Below the pieces are notes generated by a model that worked only from the letters and a program-made list of their open reading frames with translations, was not told the origin of the DNA and searched no databases. A stretch of DNA of 64,000 nucleotides from Nitrosococcus halophilus Nc 4 (GTDB lineage: Bacteria; Pseudomonadota; Gammaproteobacteria; Nitrosococcales; Nitrosococcaceae): positions 1,200,261-1,264,260 of the forward strand of contig NC_013960.1 of NCBI RefSeq assembly GCF_000024725.1, written 5' to 3'. The translations under genes were made by a program, and so were the position numbers. How positions within the stretch are numbered: the first letter of the stretch is position 1; every line of letters begins with the position of its first letter. Positions 46,735 through 55,685 of this stretch are shown in pieces.

Positions 46735-46867
46735 AGACATCGGCTTGCCACGCCAGGCTTTCCTGCCTGGCGGCCAAGTCCCGCCCGCCCCTTCCTGGGA
46801 CGGGCATTCACCGGTCTGGTCACGTCAGCCCCAAGACCAATGGGGTTTCCTCTAAATGGGAACCGCC
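46735..46867. mobile_element. MITE-like palindromic element, short inverted copy
   Basis: This 133-bp copy starts directly after the metE stop and is inverted relative to the element at 15684-15935. It shares the CCATTTAGA end, the GTGACCAGACC segment, the CCCGTCCCAGGAAGGGGCGG stem and the CGCCAGG/CCTGGCG hairpin. It lacks the 52 bp present in the long copy and also the second terminal repeat. Confidence 0.7.
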
Positions 46868-46951
46868 CTAGCTCACGATTACCTGGAATTAGCTAAGCGT
46901 TTCTACTAGATTTTTTGTTATCGCTTGCGACGTGAGCAAAAAGGTGGTGCC

Positions 46952-48481
46952 ATGCGTTTTCTCGCTGTCCATCCAGGCCCCCTCATGTACACCGAGGTTT
47001 TTTTACGGCTGGAGCCTTTGGGGCTTGAGTTGGTTGCCGAGGCGGTTCGGCGTGGGGGGCATGAGGTCCGAATCATTGATTTGCAAGTAGAAAGCCACGC
47101 TGCCTATTTTAAGCTCATTGAACATTGGCGCCCCCATGTCATTGCCTTCTCATGCAATTTTCTAGCGAATGTTCCCGAAATTGTTGATCTGGCAAAAGAG
47201 ACCAAAGGATGCTTGCCCCAATGTTTTATTTTTGTGGGGGGGCACAGTGCTTCTTTTACTGTCCGGGAACTTCTGGAGCACGGGGAAGGGAGTATCGACT
47301 GTATTCTTCGTGGGGAAGGGGAAGCTTCTGCGGCACAGCTTATGGATGTGGTCGAACAGGACAGGGAGGCCATCACCGAAGTGCCTGGGGCTGTGACTCT
47401 GGAGGGGGAAGGTCCCGCCCCTGTCATGGTGCCCAGTCTTGATGAGGTGCGCCCCGCCCGAGATTTGGTACGGCACCGCCGTAAATACTTTATTGGCCAG
47501 CTTGATCCTTGTGCTTCCATTGAATTTTCACGGGGGTGTCCTTGGGATTGCAATTTTTGCAGCGCCTGGACCTTTTATGGCAGAAGCTATCGCACTCTCA
47601 GCCCGGAGGTGGCTGTCGAAGAACTGGAACGGATAAAGGAGCCGGGTATTTTCATCGTTGATGATGTGGCCTTTATCCAATCAAAGCATGGGCTAGAGAT
47701 CGGTGAGGCAATCGCCCGTAAAGGCATCAAGAAAAAATTCTATCTTGAAACCCGGGGTGATGTGCTCTTGCGCAACAAGGATGTTTTTAAGTTTTGGCGG
47801 GACTTGGGGGTGGAATATATGTTTCTGGGCCTTGAGGCTATCGATGAAGAGGGATTGCGTAAATTTCGCAAGCGGGTCCCTTTTGACAAAAATATGGAAG
47901 CCCTCGAATGCGCCCGTTCCTTAGGAATCACCGTGGCCATTAATATTATCGCGGATCCGGATTGGGACCGGGAGCGATTTGAAGTCGTTCGTCAGTGGTG
48001 TCTTGAGGTCCCGGAGGTGGTGAACATCAGTATCAATACGCCTTACCCGGGTACGGAAATCTGGCACACCGAATCCCACCGCCTAACGACTCGGGATTAC
48101 CGTCTCTTTGATATTCAACACGCGGTACTTCCAACCCGGCTTCCCTTGGAGGAATTTTATGCGGAGCTTCTTAAAACCCAACAGGTCATGAATATGAAGC
48201 ATGTCTCCTGGCGGACGGCGAGGCACTTAACCGCATTAGTCGCCCAGCGCCTGTTTAGGGGCCAATTCAATTTCTTAAAGATGCTTTGGCGCTTCAATAA
48301 GGTCTACAATTTAGAGCGCTTACTTGCCGATCATGGACGGCCACCCAAGTATGAACTGGCTTTGCCCTCTGCTCCGGGAACGGCGGTTGATCCGAAAACG
48401 CTCTACGTTCATAGAGTGCAAGGGCGACGGAAACCGGTGCTTGATAGGGCCACTGCACAATTTGTTGAAGAAACTCGATAA
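46952..48481 (+). CDS. hpnR: Hopanoid C-3 methylase-like B12-binding radical SAM protein
   Basis: The 509-residue protein has an N-terminal cobalamin-binding domain (about 1-140) and a radical SAM domain with C-P-W-D-C-N-F-C near residue 200. The opening A-V-H-P-G-P-L-M-Y-T-x-x-F-L-R-L-E-P and the length match HpnR, which methylates the A ring of hopanoids at C-3. ATG 46952 is chosen because AAGGTGG lies before it; the upstream in-frame codons lack homology. It is 8-18 kb away from the rest of the hopanoid genes and directly follows metE, which supplies the methionine for SAM. HpnJ- and HpnP-type radical SAM proteins are the alternatives. Confidence 0.8.
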   Translation: MRFLAVHPGPLMYTEVFLRLEPLGLELVAEAVRRGGHEVRIIDLQVESHAAYFKLIEHWRPHVIAFSCNFLANVPEIVDLAKETKGCLPQCFIFVGGHSASFTVRELLEHGEGSIDCILRGEGEASAAQLMDVVEQDREAITEVPGAVTLEGEGPAPVMVPSLDEVRPARDLVRHRRKYFIGQLDPCASIEFSRGCPWDCNFCSAWTFYGRSYRTLSPEVAVEELERIKEPGIFIVDDVAFIQSKHGLEIGEAIARKGIKKKFYLETRGDVLLRNKDVFKFWRDLGVEYMFLGLEAIDEEGLRKFRKRVPFDKNMEALECARSLGITVAINIIADPDWDRERFEVVRQWCLEVPEVVNISINTPYPGTEIWHTESHRLTTRDYRLFDIQHAVLPTRLPLEEFYAELLKTQQVMNMKHVSWRTARHLTALVAQRLFRGQFNFLKMLWRFNKVYNLERLLADHGRPPKYELALPSAPGTAVDPKTLYVHRVQGRRKPVLDRATAQFVEETR

Positions 48482-48522
48482 GCATCCAGAATTCAGGCTA
48501 TTAGGCGGCCTTTCATCCCCCC

Positions 48523-48573
48523 AGATAGATGAAAATCCACTGTGCCGTGCTTTACGGGCACAACTATCTATCT
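48523..48573 (+). terminator. Possible terminator after hpnR
   Basis: A nested stem has outer arms AGATAGAT/ATCTATCT and inner arms GTGCCGT/ACGGGCAC with one bulged G. It is followed by TCTCTTG rather than a clean T-run, so termination is only plausible. It sits between hpnR and the kinase gene. Confidence 0.4.
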
Positions 48574-48624
48574 TCTCTTGAGTCTATACCCTAAAATGTA
48601 TAAGGTTTTCAGATAGGCTCTCAA

Positions 48625-50874
48625 ATGGATTCTTCTATCACGGCGTCCCGCAGTCAGTCGCTTAGCCCGTCACTATCTGGCAGCCAGTCGTTCCTCCTGC
48701 GCAGGCGACTTTGGTTATGGCCCATTATTGCCGGCATCGTACTGGGCGTAATCGGCTGGTTTATGCATAGCTATGTCGAGGGGGCGCTGAAAAAGTCAAT
48801 GGCAGCCAATCTCAAGACGATTCTTGACGCCGACGTTGCCGCCCTAAAGATTTGGCTGGAGGACGAGGAAATGTATGCCGGAACCGTTGCAGTGGCTCCA
48901 CAAGTTCGCGCTCATGTGGAGGAACTGTTGGAACTGGCTAAAAAACCCAAGAGCCCTGAGACGATGCTCCTGAGGGCAAGATCCTTGCGCGAGCTTCGCA
49001 AGGAGATGCAGCCTTGGTTGGTGGCTAGGCACTACAATGGCTTCGTCGTGATTGATCCTGGGGGACAGGTCATCGCCGCTCAGCGGGATATCCTCATTGG
49101 TAGATCCAATCTCCCGCTTCCGGAAGAAGCTTTAGAGAAGCTTTTTCCAAAGAATGGCAGTGAGCTCAAGCCTTTGATCATACTCCCTTTTCGCAGTGTG
49201 GCTTTGTTGGAGGACAAGGATCAGATCCTGCGAGCAGGGTTACCCACTATGTTCGTGGCTGCACCGATTTTGAAAGACGGGAGCCCCGTCGCCGCGATTG
49301 GGCTGCGTATTCGACCTGAAATGGTTTTTACCCGAATTCTTTCTGTGGCCCGGGCTGGTGAAAGTGGTGAAACCTACGCCTTTGATAAAAACGGTTTATT
49401 GATTTCCCAAAGCCGCTTTGAGGATGAATTAAAATCTATCGGCTTGTTGTCTGATCGGGAAGGGGAACAGTCGATTCTAAATATCGAAATTCGCGATCCT
49501 CAGGTCAACATGGTTGCAGGAAAACGCCCCCCCCTGAAGCGTTCAGAGCGGGAGTTAACCCGTATGGCGGCGGATGCCACCCAGGGTAATAGCGGTGTTG
49601 ATGTAGAAGGCTATCGGGATTATCGAGGCGTGCCCGTCATTGGTGCTTGGAACTGGTTGCCGGAGTACGGTTTCGGGGTCACCACTGAGGTGGACATGGA
49701 GGAGGCGTTTTATCCGCTGTATATCCTCCGTTATACCTTCTGGGGATTATTTGCATTGCTGAGTGCCAGTGCCGTGGTTATCTTTATCTTTACGGTGATT
49801 GTCGCTCGGTTGGAGCGGCAGGCTCGGCAGGCCGCTTTACAGGCAAAACGACTGGGCCAATATACCCTAGAAGAGAAGGTGGGCACGGGAGGGATAGGCG
49901 TGGTTTATCGTGGACATCACAGTATGCTCCGTCGCCCTACCGCTATCAAACTGCTGGATATTGAGAGAACCACCAATGAAACGATCGCACGTTTTGAACG
50001 TGAGGTCCAGCTCACCAGCCGGCTTAATCATCCCAATACGGTTGCCGTCTATGATTATGGTCGTACCCCCGAAGGGGTCTTTTATTATGCGATGGAATTT
50101 CTCGAAGGGATTAACTTAGATACGCTGGTGAAACGTTATGGGCCACAACCTGAAGGTCGTGCCATTAAGATTCTCGAGCAAATCTGCGGATCGCTGATTG
50201 AGGCCCACGGTATTGGCTTGATCCATCGTGATATCAAACCGGCGAATATTATCCTGAGCCAGCGCGGTGGGATGTCCGATGTGGTCAAGTTGCTCGACTT
50301 TGGTCTCGTTAAAGCCCTTGATGCAGGTAAACAATCAGCCTTGACCGCCGCTGATACATTGACGGGAACGCCTTTGTATGTTTCACCGGAAGGTATTGCC
50401 CATCCCGAACGGGTTGATGTTCGCAGCGATCTCTATGCGGTGGGGGCTGTGGGCTATTATTTGCTGACCGGAAAACCCGTTTTTGATGGTAAGAGCGTGG
50501 TGGAAATCTGTATGCATCAGGTTCACACACCGCCAGTTTCACTTTCCGAACGGTTGGGAAAACCGGTTTCCGAGGACTTGGAAAGGGTGATCATGAAGTG
50601 TTTGAAAAAGGACCCTGAGCAGCGCCCCCAAAACGCAAAGGAGCTGTTGCTTGCACTGCGACAGTGTAAGGCTGCTGGAAGTTGGAGTGATGAGGATGCT
50701 GCCCAGTGGTGGAAAGAACATCAGTCCGAGATAGACCCAATGACCTCCCCTGATGCAACCGCTGATTCCCAGGGTACTCATGCCCGCGAGACCACCTTGA
50801 TAGTCTCCAAACCCGTGGGAGAGCAGTGGCCACCTGAAAATGCCCACAGGTTACAGGAGAAAAAAAGTGGCTAG
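48625..50874 (+). CDS. Membrane serine/threonine kinase with Cache-type sensor
   Basis: The 749-residue protein reads: cytoplasmic N-terminus, membrane helix (about 30-50), an extracytoplasmic sensor of the dCache/PDC type (about 52-370), a second membrane helix (about 370-395), and a Hanks-type kinase domain (about 410-690). The kinase is complete: V-G-T-G-G-I-G-V-V-Y, A-I-K-L-L, I-H-R-D-I-K-P-A-N, D-F-G-L-V and S-P-E-G-I in place of A-P-E. The sensor would bind a small ligand such as an amino acid or organic acid. The last 60 residues are polar and probably flexible. Its 3' end overlaps convergent mgtE by 24 nt. Confidence 0.9.
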   Translation: MDSSITASRSQSLSPSLSGSQSFLLRRRLWLWPIIAGIVLGVIGWFMHSYVEGALKKSMAANLKTILDADVAALKIWLEDEEMYAGTVAVAPQVRAHVEELLELAKKPKSPETMLLRARSLRELRKEMQPWLVARHYNGFVVIDPGGQVIAAQRDILIGRSNLPLPEEALEKLFPKNGSELKPLIILPFRSVALLEDKDQILRAGLPTMFVAAPILKDGSPVAAIGLRIRPEMVFTRILSVARAGESGETYAFDKNGLLISQSRFEDELKSIGLLSDREGEQSILNIEIRDPQVNMVAGKRPPLKRSERELTRMAADATQGNSGVDVEGYRDYRGVPVIGAWNWLPEYGFGVTTEVDMEEAFYPLYILRYTFWGLFALLSASAVVIFIFTVIVARLERQARQAALQAKRLGQYTLEEKVGTGGIGVVYRGHHSMLRRPTAIKLLDIERTTNETIARFEREVQLTSRLNHPNTVAVYDYGRTPEGVFYYAMEFLEGINLDTLVKRYGPQPEGRAIKILEQICGSLIEAHGIGLIHRDIKPANIILSQRGGMSDVVKLLDFGLVKALDAGKQSALTAADTLTGTPLYVSPEGIAHPERVDVRSDLYAVGAVGYYLLTGKPVFDGKSVVEICMHQVHTPPVSLSERLGKPVSEDLERVIMKCLKKDPEQRPQNAKELLLALRQCKAAGSWSDEDAAQWWKEHQSEIDPMTSPDATADSQGTHARETTLIVSKPVGEQWPPENAHRLQEKKSG

Positions 50875-52218
50875 ACCAAGAAAAGTGAAAAACCCAAGCA
50901 CATCAGTGGTAGCCATGAGCACTACCCCACCCGCCAATGCGGGATCAATCCCTAATTTGTGTAGAGCAAAGGGGATGATGGTTCCAGCCATGGCCCCATT
51001 GAGTAGATTAATGGTCAGAGCGGAGGCAAACACTAGGCCAAGGTTAATGTTCTGATACCAAATTATACCCATAGCGGCTACCGTTAGGGCGAACAATAAG
51101 GCATTGACCGAAATCACGCCCAATTCCTTTCTCAGTACCCTTCCTATGTTACTCGGTCCCACTTGATCCAAGGCAATACCTCGAGTGACCAAGGTCAATG
51201 TTTGGGTGCCGGCAATACCGCCCATGCTGGCCACGATAGGCATGAGTACCGCCAGCGCCACCAGTTGCTCGATGGAATTTTCAAACTGTCCGATGACCCA
51301 GGCGGCGATAAAAGCATTGACCAAATTGACGCCAAGCCAGATGGCTCGCCGTTTGGCGCTGGGTATGATGGGGGCGAACATATCGCTTTCTTCTTCCAGC
51401 CCCGCTGTGCTCATGAGCGTATGGTCGGCTTCTTCGCGGATCACATCGACCACATCATCCACGGTAATTCGGCCGATCAATTTGCCATCTTCATCCACCA
51501 CGGGGGCGGAGAGAAGATCATAGTCTTCGAATAACCGCGCCACTTTTTTGGCGGACGTCATGGCGGGAATAGGCTTAATCTCGGTGTTCATGACTTCGGA
51601 GACGATACGGTTTTCTGCCAGAGAGACCAGATCGCTAAGGGAAAGGATGCCCATGTATTGGGAGGCCCGGTCAACCACGATCACCGCATCCATATGCTCG
51701 GGAAGTTCTCCCTGCTGGCGGCGGGTCCTGCGCAAATAACGCAGCACCGCGTCCAGAGTGGCGTCGCCCCGGACGGCTATCGCATCCACATCCATCAGAC
51801 CGCCGGCCGTATTATTGGGATAGCGGCTCACGGCCTCAAAGCGTTGCCGCCGCTGCTCATCCATGGTTTGCAGAACAGCCGTGCGGACTTCTTTTGGTAG
51901 ACGCTTATAGAGGTCGGCCAAATCGTCTATATCAAGTCCAGAGACTGCTTTAACTAGATCGTCAGGAACCGATTCCGCAATGAGGCCATCCTGGACTTCT
52001 TCATATAATTCGATCAGTACTGCCCCCTTGGTTTGGGGAGCCAGCAGTTGCCAAATTTGGAGACGCCTTTCCCAAGGAAAGGCTTCCAGGGTATTGGCGA
52101 TAGCGGGAGGATGACTGGCCTGTAGTTGTGCCGCTGCGCGGTTTAAATCTTCAACATTGAGGGCCTCTTCCAGTTCAGCGAAGAGTTGGCTGTCGTTCTC
52201 GTTATTTTGATCTGCCAC
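50851..52218 (-). CDS. mgtE: Magnesium transporter MgtE
   Basis: MgtE is a dimeric Mg2+ channel of the inner membrane gated by its cytoplasmic part. The 455 residues show the N-terminal superhelical domain (about 15-130), tandem CBS domains (about 135-260; G-I-L-S-L-S-D-L-V and G-R-I-T-V-D-D-V-V-D), the plug helix with E-E-E-S-D-M-F-A, and five membrane helices (about 290-455). The pore signature P-I-V-A-S-M-G-G-I-A-G-T-Q is intact. It overlaps the convergent kinase gene at the 3' end. Confidence 0.94.
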   Translation of the reverse strand: MADQNNENDSQLFAELEEALNVEDLNRAAAQLQASHPPAIANTLEAFPWERRLQIWQLLAPQTKGAVLIELYEEVQDGLIAESVPDDLVKAVSGLDIDDLADLYKRLPKEVRTAVLQTMDEQRRQRFEAVSRYPNNTAGGLMDVDAIAVRGDATLDAVLRYLRRTRRQQGELPEHMDAVIVVDRASQYMGILSLSDLVSLAENRIVSEVMNTEIKPIPAMTSAKKVARLFEDYDLLSAPVVDEDGKLIGRITVDDVVDVIREEADHTLMSTAGLEEESDMFAPIIPSAKRRAIWLGVNLVNAFIAAWVIGQFENSIEQLVALAVLMPIVASMGGIAGTQTLTLVTRGIALDQVGPSNIGRVLRKELGVISVNALLFALTVAAMGIIWYQNINLGLVFASALTINLLNGAMAGTIIPFALHKLGIDPALAGGVVLMATTDVLGFFTFLGLATFFLL

Positions 52219-52312
52219 GGTGATACCTCATCTAGGGCAAAAATGCCGATTTCCCAGGAGCCTTCAGGAGTATCCTCGCTTGATGCTATTTTCCATCGGG
52301 AGGAAGTGGGCG

Positions 52313-53125
52313 TTATTGGGTTCCCCTTGCTTGACGAACAATTCCTAACCAAGTAATCCATTCATTAAATAGGCTTTCTTCTAAGGCGGCAGCCACCGAA
52401 CGTGGTTCCAGTGTGGCCCGGAAGACAGGTTCCCCGGCTAAACTCAAGGCATGGCCGCCCGCTTCGCTGAGTATCAAGCTGCCGGCGGCATAATCCCAGA
52501 GTTTTTGTCTCCCATGGAGGTAGACGTGACCACGACCAGCAGCAATCCAGCACCAGTCAAGGGCCACTGAACCCAAGCTTCGTTGGGAACTATAGGGAGG
52601 TTCTGTGGCTAAACGGGTTGCCAACTCAGGGGGGAGGCGCTTGAAATCAACCAGCCCGATTCCTCCTCCCAAGGGAGCGCTAGGGTAACGCTCTCCCACA
52701 GGGTTGCCATTAAGCCATGCCCCTTGACCTTTTTGGGCGCTGAAACACTCATCACGGAGGGGATCATAGACCAGACCTAATACCACTTCCTGTTTTAAGA
52801 TCAGCGCAAGGGAGACGCTGAAACAAGGGATACCGGCGGCAAAATTGCGGGTGCCATCGAGGGGGTCGAGGCACCACAAGCCCTGATCCGTGTTTGCCAA
52901 CAAACGGTTTTGTTCTTTCTCCTCCATTTCCTCGCTGAGAAATTCAAACTTTGGCCAGCGTGCGGTTAGGGCGCGACCTATTTGATTTTGCATGGCTAAA
53001 TCGGCTTCGGTGAGTAGACTCCCGTCTGCTTTCCTTTGACTGCCAATGGCAGCAAACCGGGGCAGCAACTGTTCCCGGGCCGTGTTTATGATAATTTCAC
53101 TGAGTGGTTCCAGATCAGGGGTCAT
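52313..53125 (-). CDS. Inositol monophosphatase-family phosphatase
   Basis: The 270-residue protein is a Li+-sensitive, Mg2+-dependent phosphatase of the IMPase/CysQ superfamily. The metal-binding signatures are E-E-M-E near residue 65, L-D-P-L-D-G-T-R-N-F near residue 86, and W-D-Y-A-A-G-S-L near residue 212. It could act on inositol phosphates, fructose-1,6-bisphosphate or 3'-phosphoadenosine phosphates; the sequence alone does not decide. It lies 15 bp downstream of metR on the same strand, so a sulfur role (PAP removal) is attractive but unproven. Confidence 0.82.
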   Translation of the reverse strand: MTPDLEPLSEIIINTAREQLLPRFAAIGSQRKADGSLLTEADLAMQNQIGRALTARWPKFEFLSEEMEEKEQNRLLANTDQGLWCLDPLDGTRNFAAGIPCFSVSLALILKQEVVLGLVYDPLRDECFSAQKGQGAWLNGNPVGERYPSAPLGGGIGLVDFKRLPPELATRLATEPPYSSQRSLGSVALDWCWIAAGRGHVYLHGRQKLWDYAAGSLILSEAGGHALSLAGEPVFRATLEPRSVAAALEESLFNEWITWLGIVRQARGTQ

Positions 53126-53140
53126 AGCTCCCGTCCATTA

Positions 53141-54091
53141 TTAGAATATTGCATGATTAGAAGGCTGGTCCGCTGAGGCGGGCAAGATTCCAGACAAGTT
53201 CTGGAAGCAGGTCTCCCGCGCCAATTTGATAAAATCTTGCATGAAAAACCGATCTTTTTCTTCCGCTCGCACGGCAGCAAACAGGGTCGCCCACAATCCT
53301 GCTTGGCCGAGGGGGAGGGCCTTGACGTATCCTTGCTTGACTTCCTCCACTATGGCCCAGTTGGGAAGGGCCGCCACCCCTCGATTGCTGGCCACCAACT
53401 GCAGGATCATGAGGGTCAACTCTGCGGTCCGTTGGCCTGCCGGCTCAACGCCTGACGGGTCTAGAAAATCGGTATAAAGGCTCAGCCGGTTCCGCTCTAC
53501 CGGGTAGGTAATCAGGATTTCCCCCCTAAGATCAGCCGGCTCCACCCAAGCTTTATTGGCCAGGCGGTGGTGAGGAGCAATAACGAGCATGCTTTGGAAC
53601 CGGAACAGGGGATCATAACTAATATCGGGCAGATGAAGGGGATCGGAGGTGACGACCAGGTCAATATCGCCCCGCTGCAGGGCGGGCAGTGGCTCAAAAT
53701 TAAAGCCCAGAGAGAGATCCATTTCTACCTCCGGCCAACGATTGCGAAAGGCATCCATGGAGGGCAGCAGCCACTGGAAGCAGCTATGGCATTCCACGGC
53801 AATGTGCAGCCGTCCCGCGCGCCCCTCCGCCATGCAGGCTAGATCTCTCTCTGCCGCCTCCACCTGAGGTAGGATTACCGCCGCCAACTCTAGCAGGCGT
53901 TGACCGGCGGAGGTCAGTCGCAGCGGATGGCTTTTTCTGATGAACAACGGGCACTCAAAATACGCTTCCAGGGCCTTCAGTTGATGAGAGACCGCTGATT
54001 GGGTTAAATGCAAGCGCTCGGCAGCTTGGCTGACGCTACCGGTCTCTTGCAGGCTGAGTAGGGTTCGGAGATGGCGAAGCTCAATAAACAT
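53141..54091 (-). CDS. metR: LysR-type regulator MetR
   Basis: MetR activates metE and other methionine genes with homocysteine as cofactor. The 316-residue protein has the N-terminal winged helix (residues 1-60: L-R-T-L-L-S-L-Q-E-T-G-S-V-S-Q-A-A), with L-T-Q-S-A-V-S-H-Q in the recognition helix. The effector domain follows E. coli MetR closely in segments such as I-A-V-E-C-H-S-C-F-Q-W-L and P-V-E-R-N-R-L. Its probable target site lies upstream of metE at 44328-44340. The gene is 15 bp upstream of the IMPase-family gene on the same strand. Confidence 0.9.
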   Translation of the reverse strand: MFIELRHLRTLLSLQETGSVSQAAERLHLTQSAVSHQLKALEAYFECPLFIRKSHPLRLTSAGQRLLELAAVILPQVEAAERDLACMAEGRAGRLHIAVECHSCFQWLLPSMDAFRNRWPEVEMDLSLGFNFEPLPALQRGDIDLVVTSDPLHLPDISYDPLFRFQSMLVIAPHHRLANKAWVEPADLRGEILITYPVERNRLSLYTDFLDPSGVEPAGQRTAELTLMILQLVASNRGVAALPNWAIVEEVKQGYVKALPLGQAGLWATLFAAVRAEEKDRFFMQDFIKLARETCFQNLSGILPASADQPSNHAIF

Positions 54092-54257
54092 AACCTGAAG
54101 TATGAACCACTTTATTCTGGCAGGAAACTGTCTTGGGTTCAGGGTGGTCTAAAGTTTTTTCGCAATTTTTCTGTGATAAGTCCCCCGAGTAGGCTAGGTT
54201 GGACCCTATTTAGGGGATATTGGGGAAAATGAGTTGGAGAATTTTTTAGAGGACAAC

Positions 54258-55199
54258 ATGGAAAGGGAAATACGGCTTCCTAACTATTCGCCGGAGAGAC
54301 TCCAAGCGATGAGCAACCAAGAGCTATTGGGTCTTTTGACGGCTCTGGAGGACCGGGTTCCGCGAGAAGTGGTTGATGAGAATGTGGCCCGTGGTGAAGC
54401 GATGCTACCGCTGTTGGAAAACTACCTTGCCGATGAAGCCAATTGGTCTAATACGGCCAGTAGCGGTCAATGGTGGGGCTTACTCCATTGTGTGTTTATT
54501 CTCGGGGCGATGGAGACTCCTAGAGCAGCAAAACCCTTGCTAGAAGCTTTGTCGCGGATGGGCGAGAATGAAAATGATCCCGCCTGGGAATGGTTTAGCG
54601 GCTACTGGCCGGCTCTATTCCGTGGCAAGTTCGCTGCGGTTTTGCCTGAATTAGAACACCTGATGCAAGACCGAACTAAAACCTGGTTTACCCGTATCCA
54701 TGCCCTGTATTGTATTACTGCTGCAGCTCAGGAACAGGGCACGAAAGCTTTAGAACAAAACCTTGACAGGGTCGCGGCCCTCGCCGCCGATCGGAGTGAT
54801 GACAATATTTTCCGTGCCAGCGCAGCTAGCTTATTGTTGAGTTTTCCCCGCGCCCGACACCAGGATTTGCTGGAGGAATTGATCCGTACCCAAGTGGTAG
54901 ATCCAGATTTCCCAGAATTTAATTTAAATGACATTAAAGAGGCATTGGCTGAAGGGGATCAACCTGAATGGGAACAATTTAACAATCCTTTATCCTTCTA
55001 TGATGCCGAAGAGATTCGCAAGCGACAGGAGCGCTGGGAAGAGGAAGCACTGGAAGAAAATGAGGATTGGAATGTGCCCCTATCAGAATCCCGTACCTCT
55101 TCTACGATTTACATGCGCACTACCCCCAAGGTTGGCCGTAATGATCCTTGTCCCTGTGGCAGCGGTAAAAAATATAAAAAATGCTGCTTGGGAAAATAG
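54258..55199 (+). CDS. SEC-C zinc-motif protein with helical repeats
   Basis: The 313-residue protein ends in a SEC-C motif, [16 protein letters not shown], the zinc-binding tail first known from SecA. The preceding 250 residues are helical and look like a HEAT-like repeat domain (blocks beginning near [17 protein letters not shown] and V-L-P-E-L-E-H-L). ATG 54258 with GAGGAC upstream is preferred over TTG 54234. The function is unknown; a role in protein interaction is likely for such proteins. Confidence 0.75.
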   Translation: MEREIRLPNYSPERLQAMSNQELLGLLTALEDRVPREVVDENVARGEAMLPLLENYLADEANWSNTASSGQWWGLLHCVFILGAMETPRAAKPLLEALSRMGENENDPAWEWFSGYWPALFRGKFAAVLPELEHLMQDRTKTWFTRIHALYCITAAAQEQGTKALEQNLDRVAALAADRSDDNIFRASAASLLLSFPRARHQDLLEELIRTQVVDPDFPEFNLNDIKEALAEGDQPEWEQFNNPLSFYDAEEIRKRQERWEEEALEENEDWNVPLSESRTSSTIYMRTTPKVGRNDPCPCGSGKKYKKCCLGK

Positions 55200-55219
55200 G
55201 AGCGGTAGTCACACCCTGC

Positions 55220-55684
55220 TCAGAGAGGTTTGACGACCATCAGATAAAACACGATGACCATGGCAATGAAAGCAGGGATACCCAGGCCGAGCCAGATGCG
55301 CCCATAACGCCAGTACAAGGGGGGCAGCGTCTGACCGTGGCGGTGGGCAGCCTCAGCCATGTCCCGCATACGAAGCTGGAGCCAAACGACAGGGAGCCAG
55401 CAGGCGCCGGCGAGGAAATAGAGAGCGAAACTCCAGATAATCCAGCCTGAAAGTAGAGGAAAACCCGCCAGATAGGCCAGATAAAGGCCTGAGAGGGGTT
55501 GAAAAATGACGGTGGGCGTAGTGAACAACCAGTCCGCCCAAACCACATGCCGGGTGACCACGGCAATTACCCGCGGGTCTCCACAACGATTGGCGAAATA
55601 CATGTAGTAAGCGCTTCCCAAGCCGGTTCCAAAGAGCAGGGTAGAGGATAGGATATGCAGCCACTTGACAATCAAGTATTCCAT
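55220..55684 (-). CDS. DUF2269-type integral membrane protein
   Basis: The 154-residue protein has four predicted membrane helices (about residues 3-25, 45-68, 75-98 and 130-150) and conserved K-W-L-H-I-L-S-S and a G-S-A-Y-Y-M-Y segment, as in the DUF2269 family. Starts at ATG 55684 one base after the stop of the SDR-DoxX gene, so translation is coupled. A longer reading frame upstream would overlap the neighbour and is not supported. Function unknown; partners of this kind often occur with DoxX-like proteins. Confidence 0.72.
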   Translation of the reverse strand: MEYLIVKWLHILSSTLLFGTGLGSAYYMYFANRCGDPRVIAVVTRHVVWADWLFTTPTVIFQPLSGLYLAYLAGFPLLSGWIIWSFALYFLAGACWLPVVWLQLRMRDMAEAAHRHGQTLPPLYWRYGRIWLGLGIPAFIAMVIVFYLMVVKPL

Positions 55685-55685
55685 C

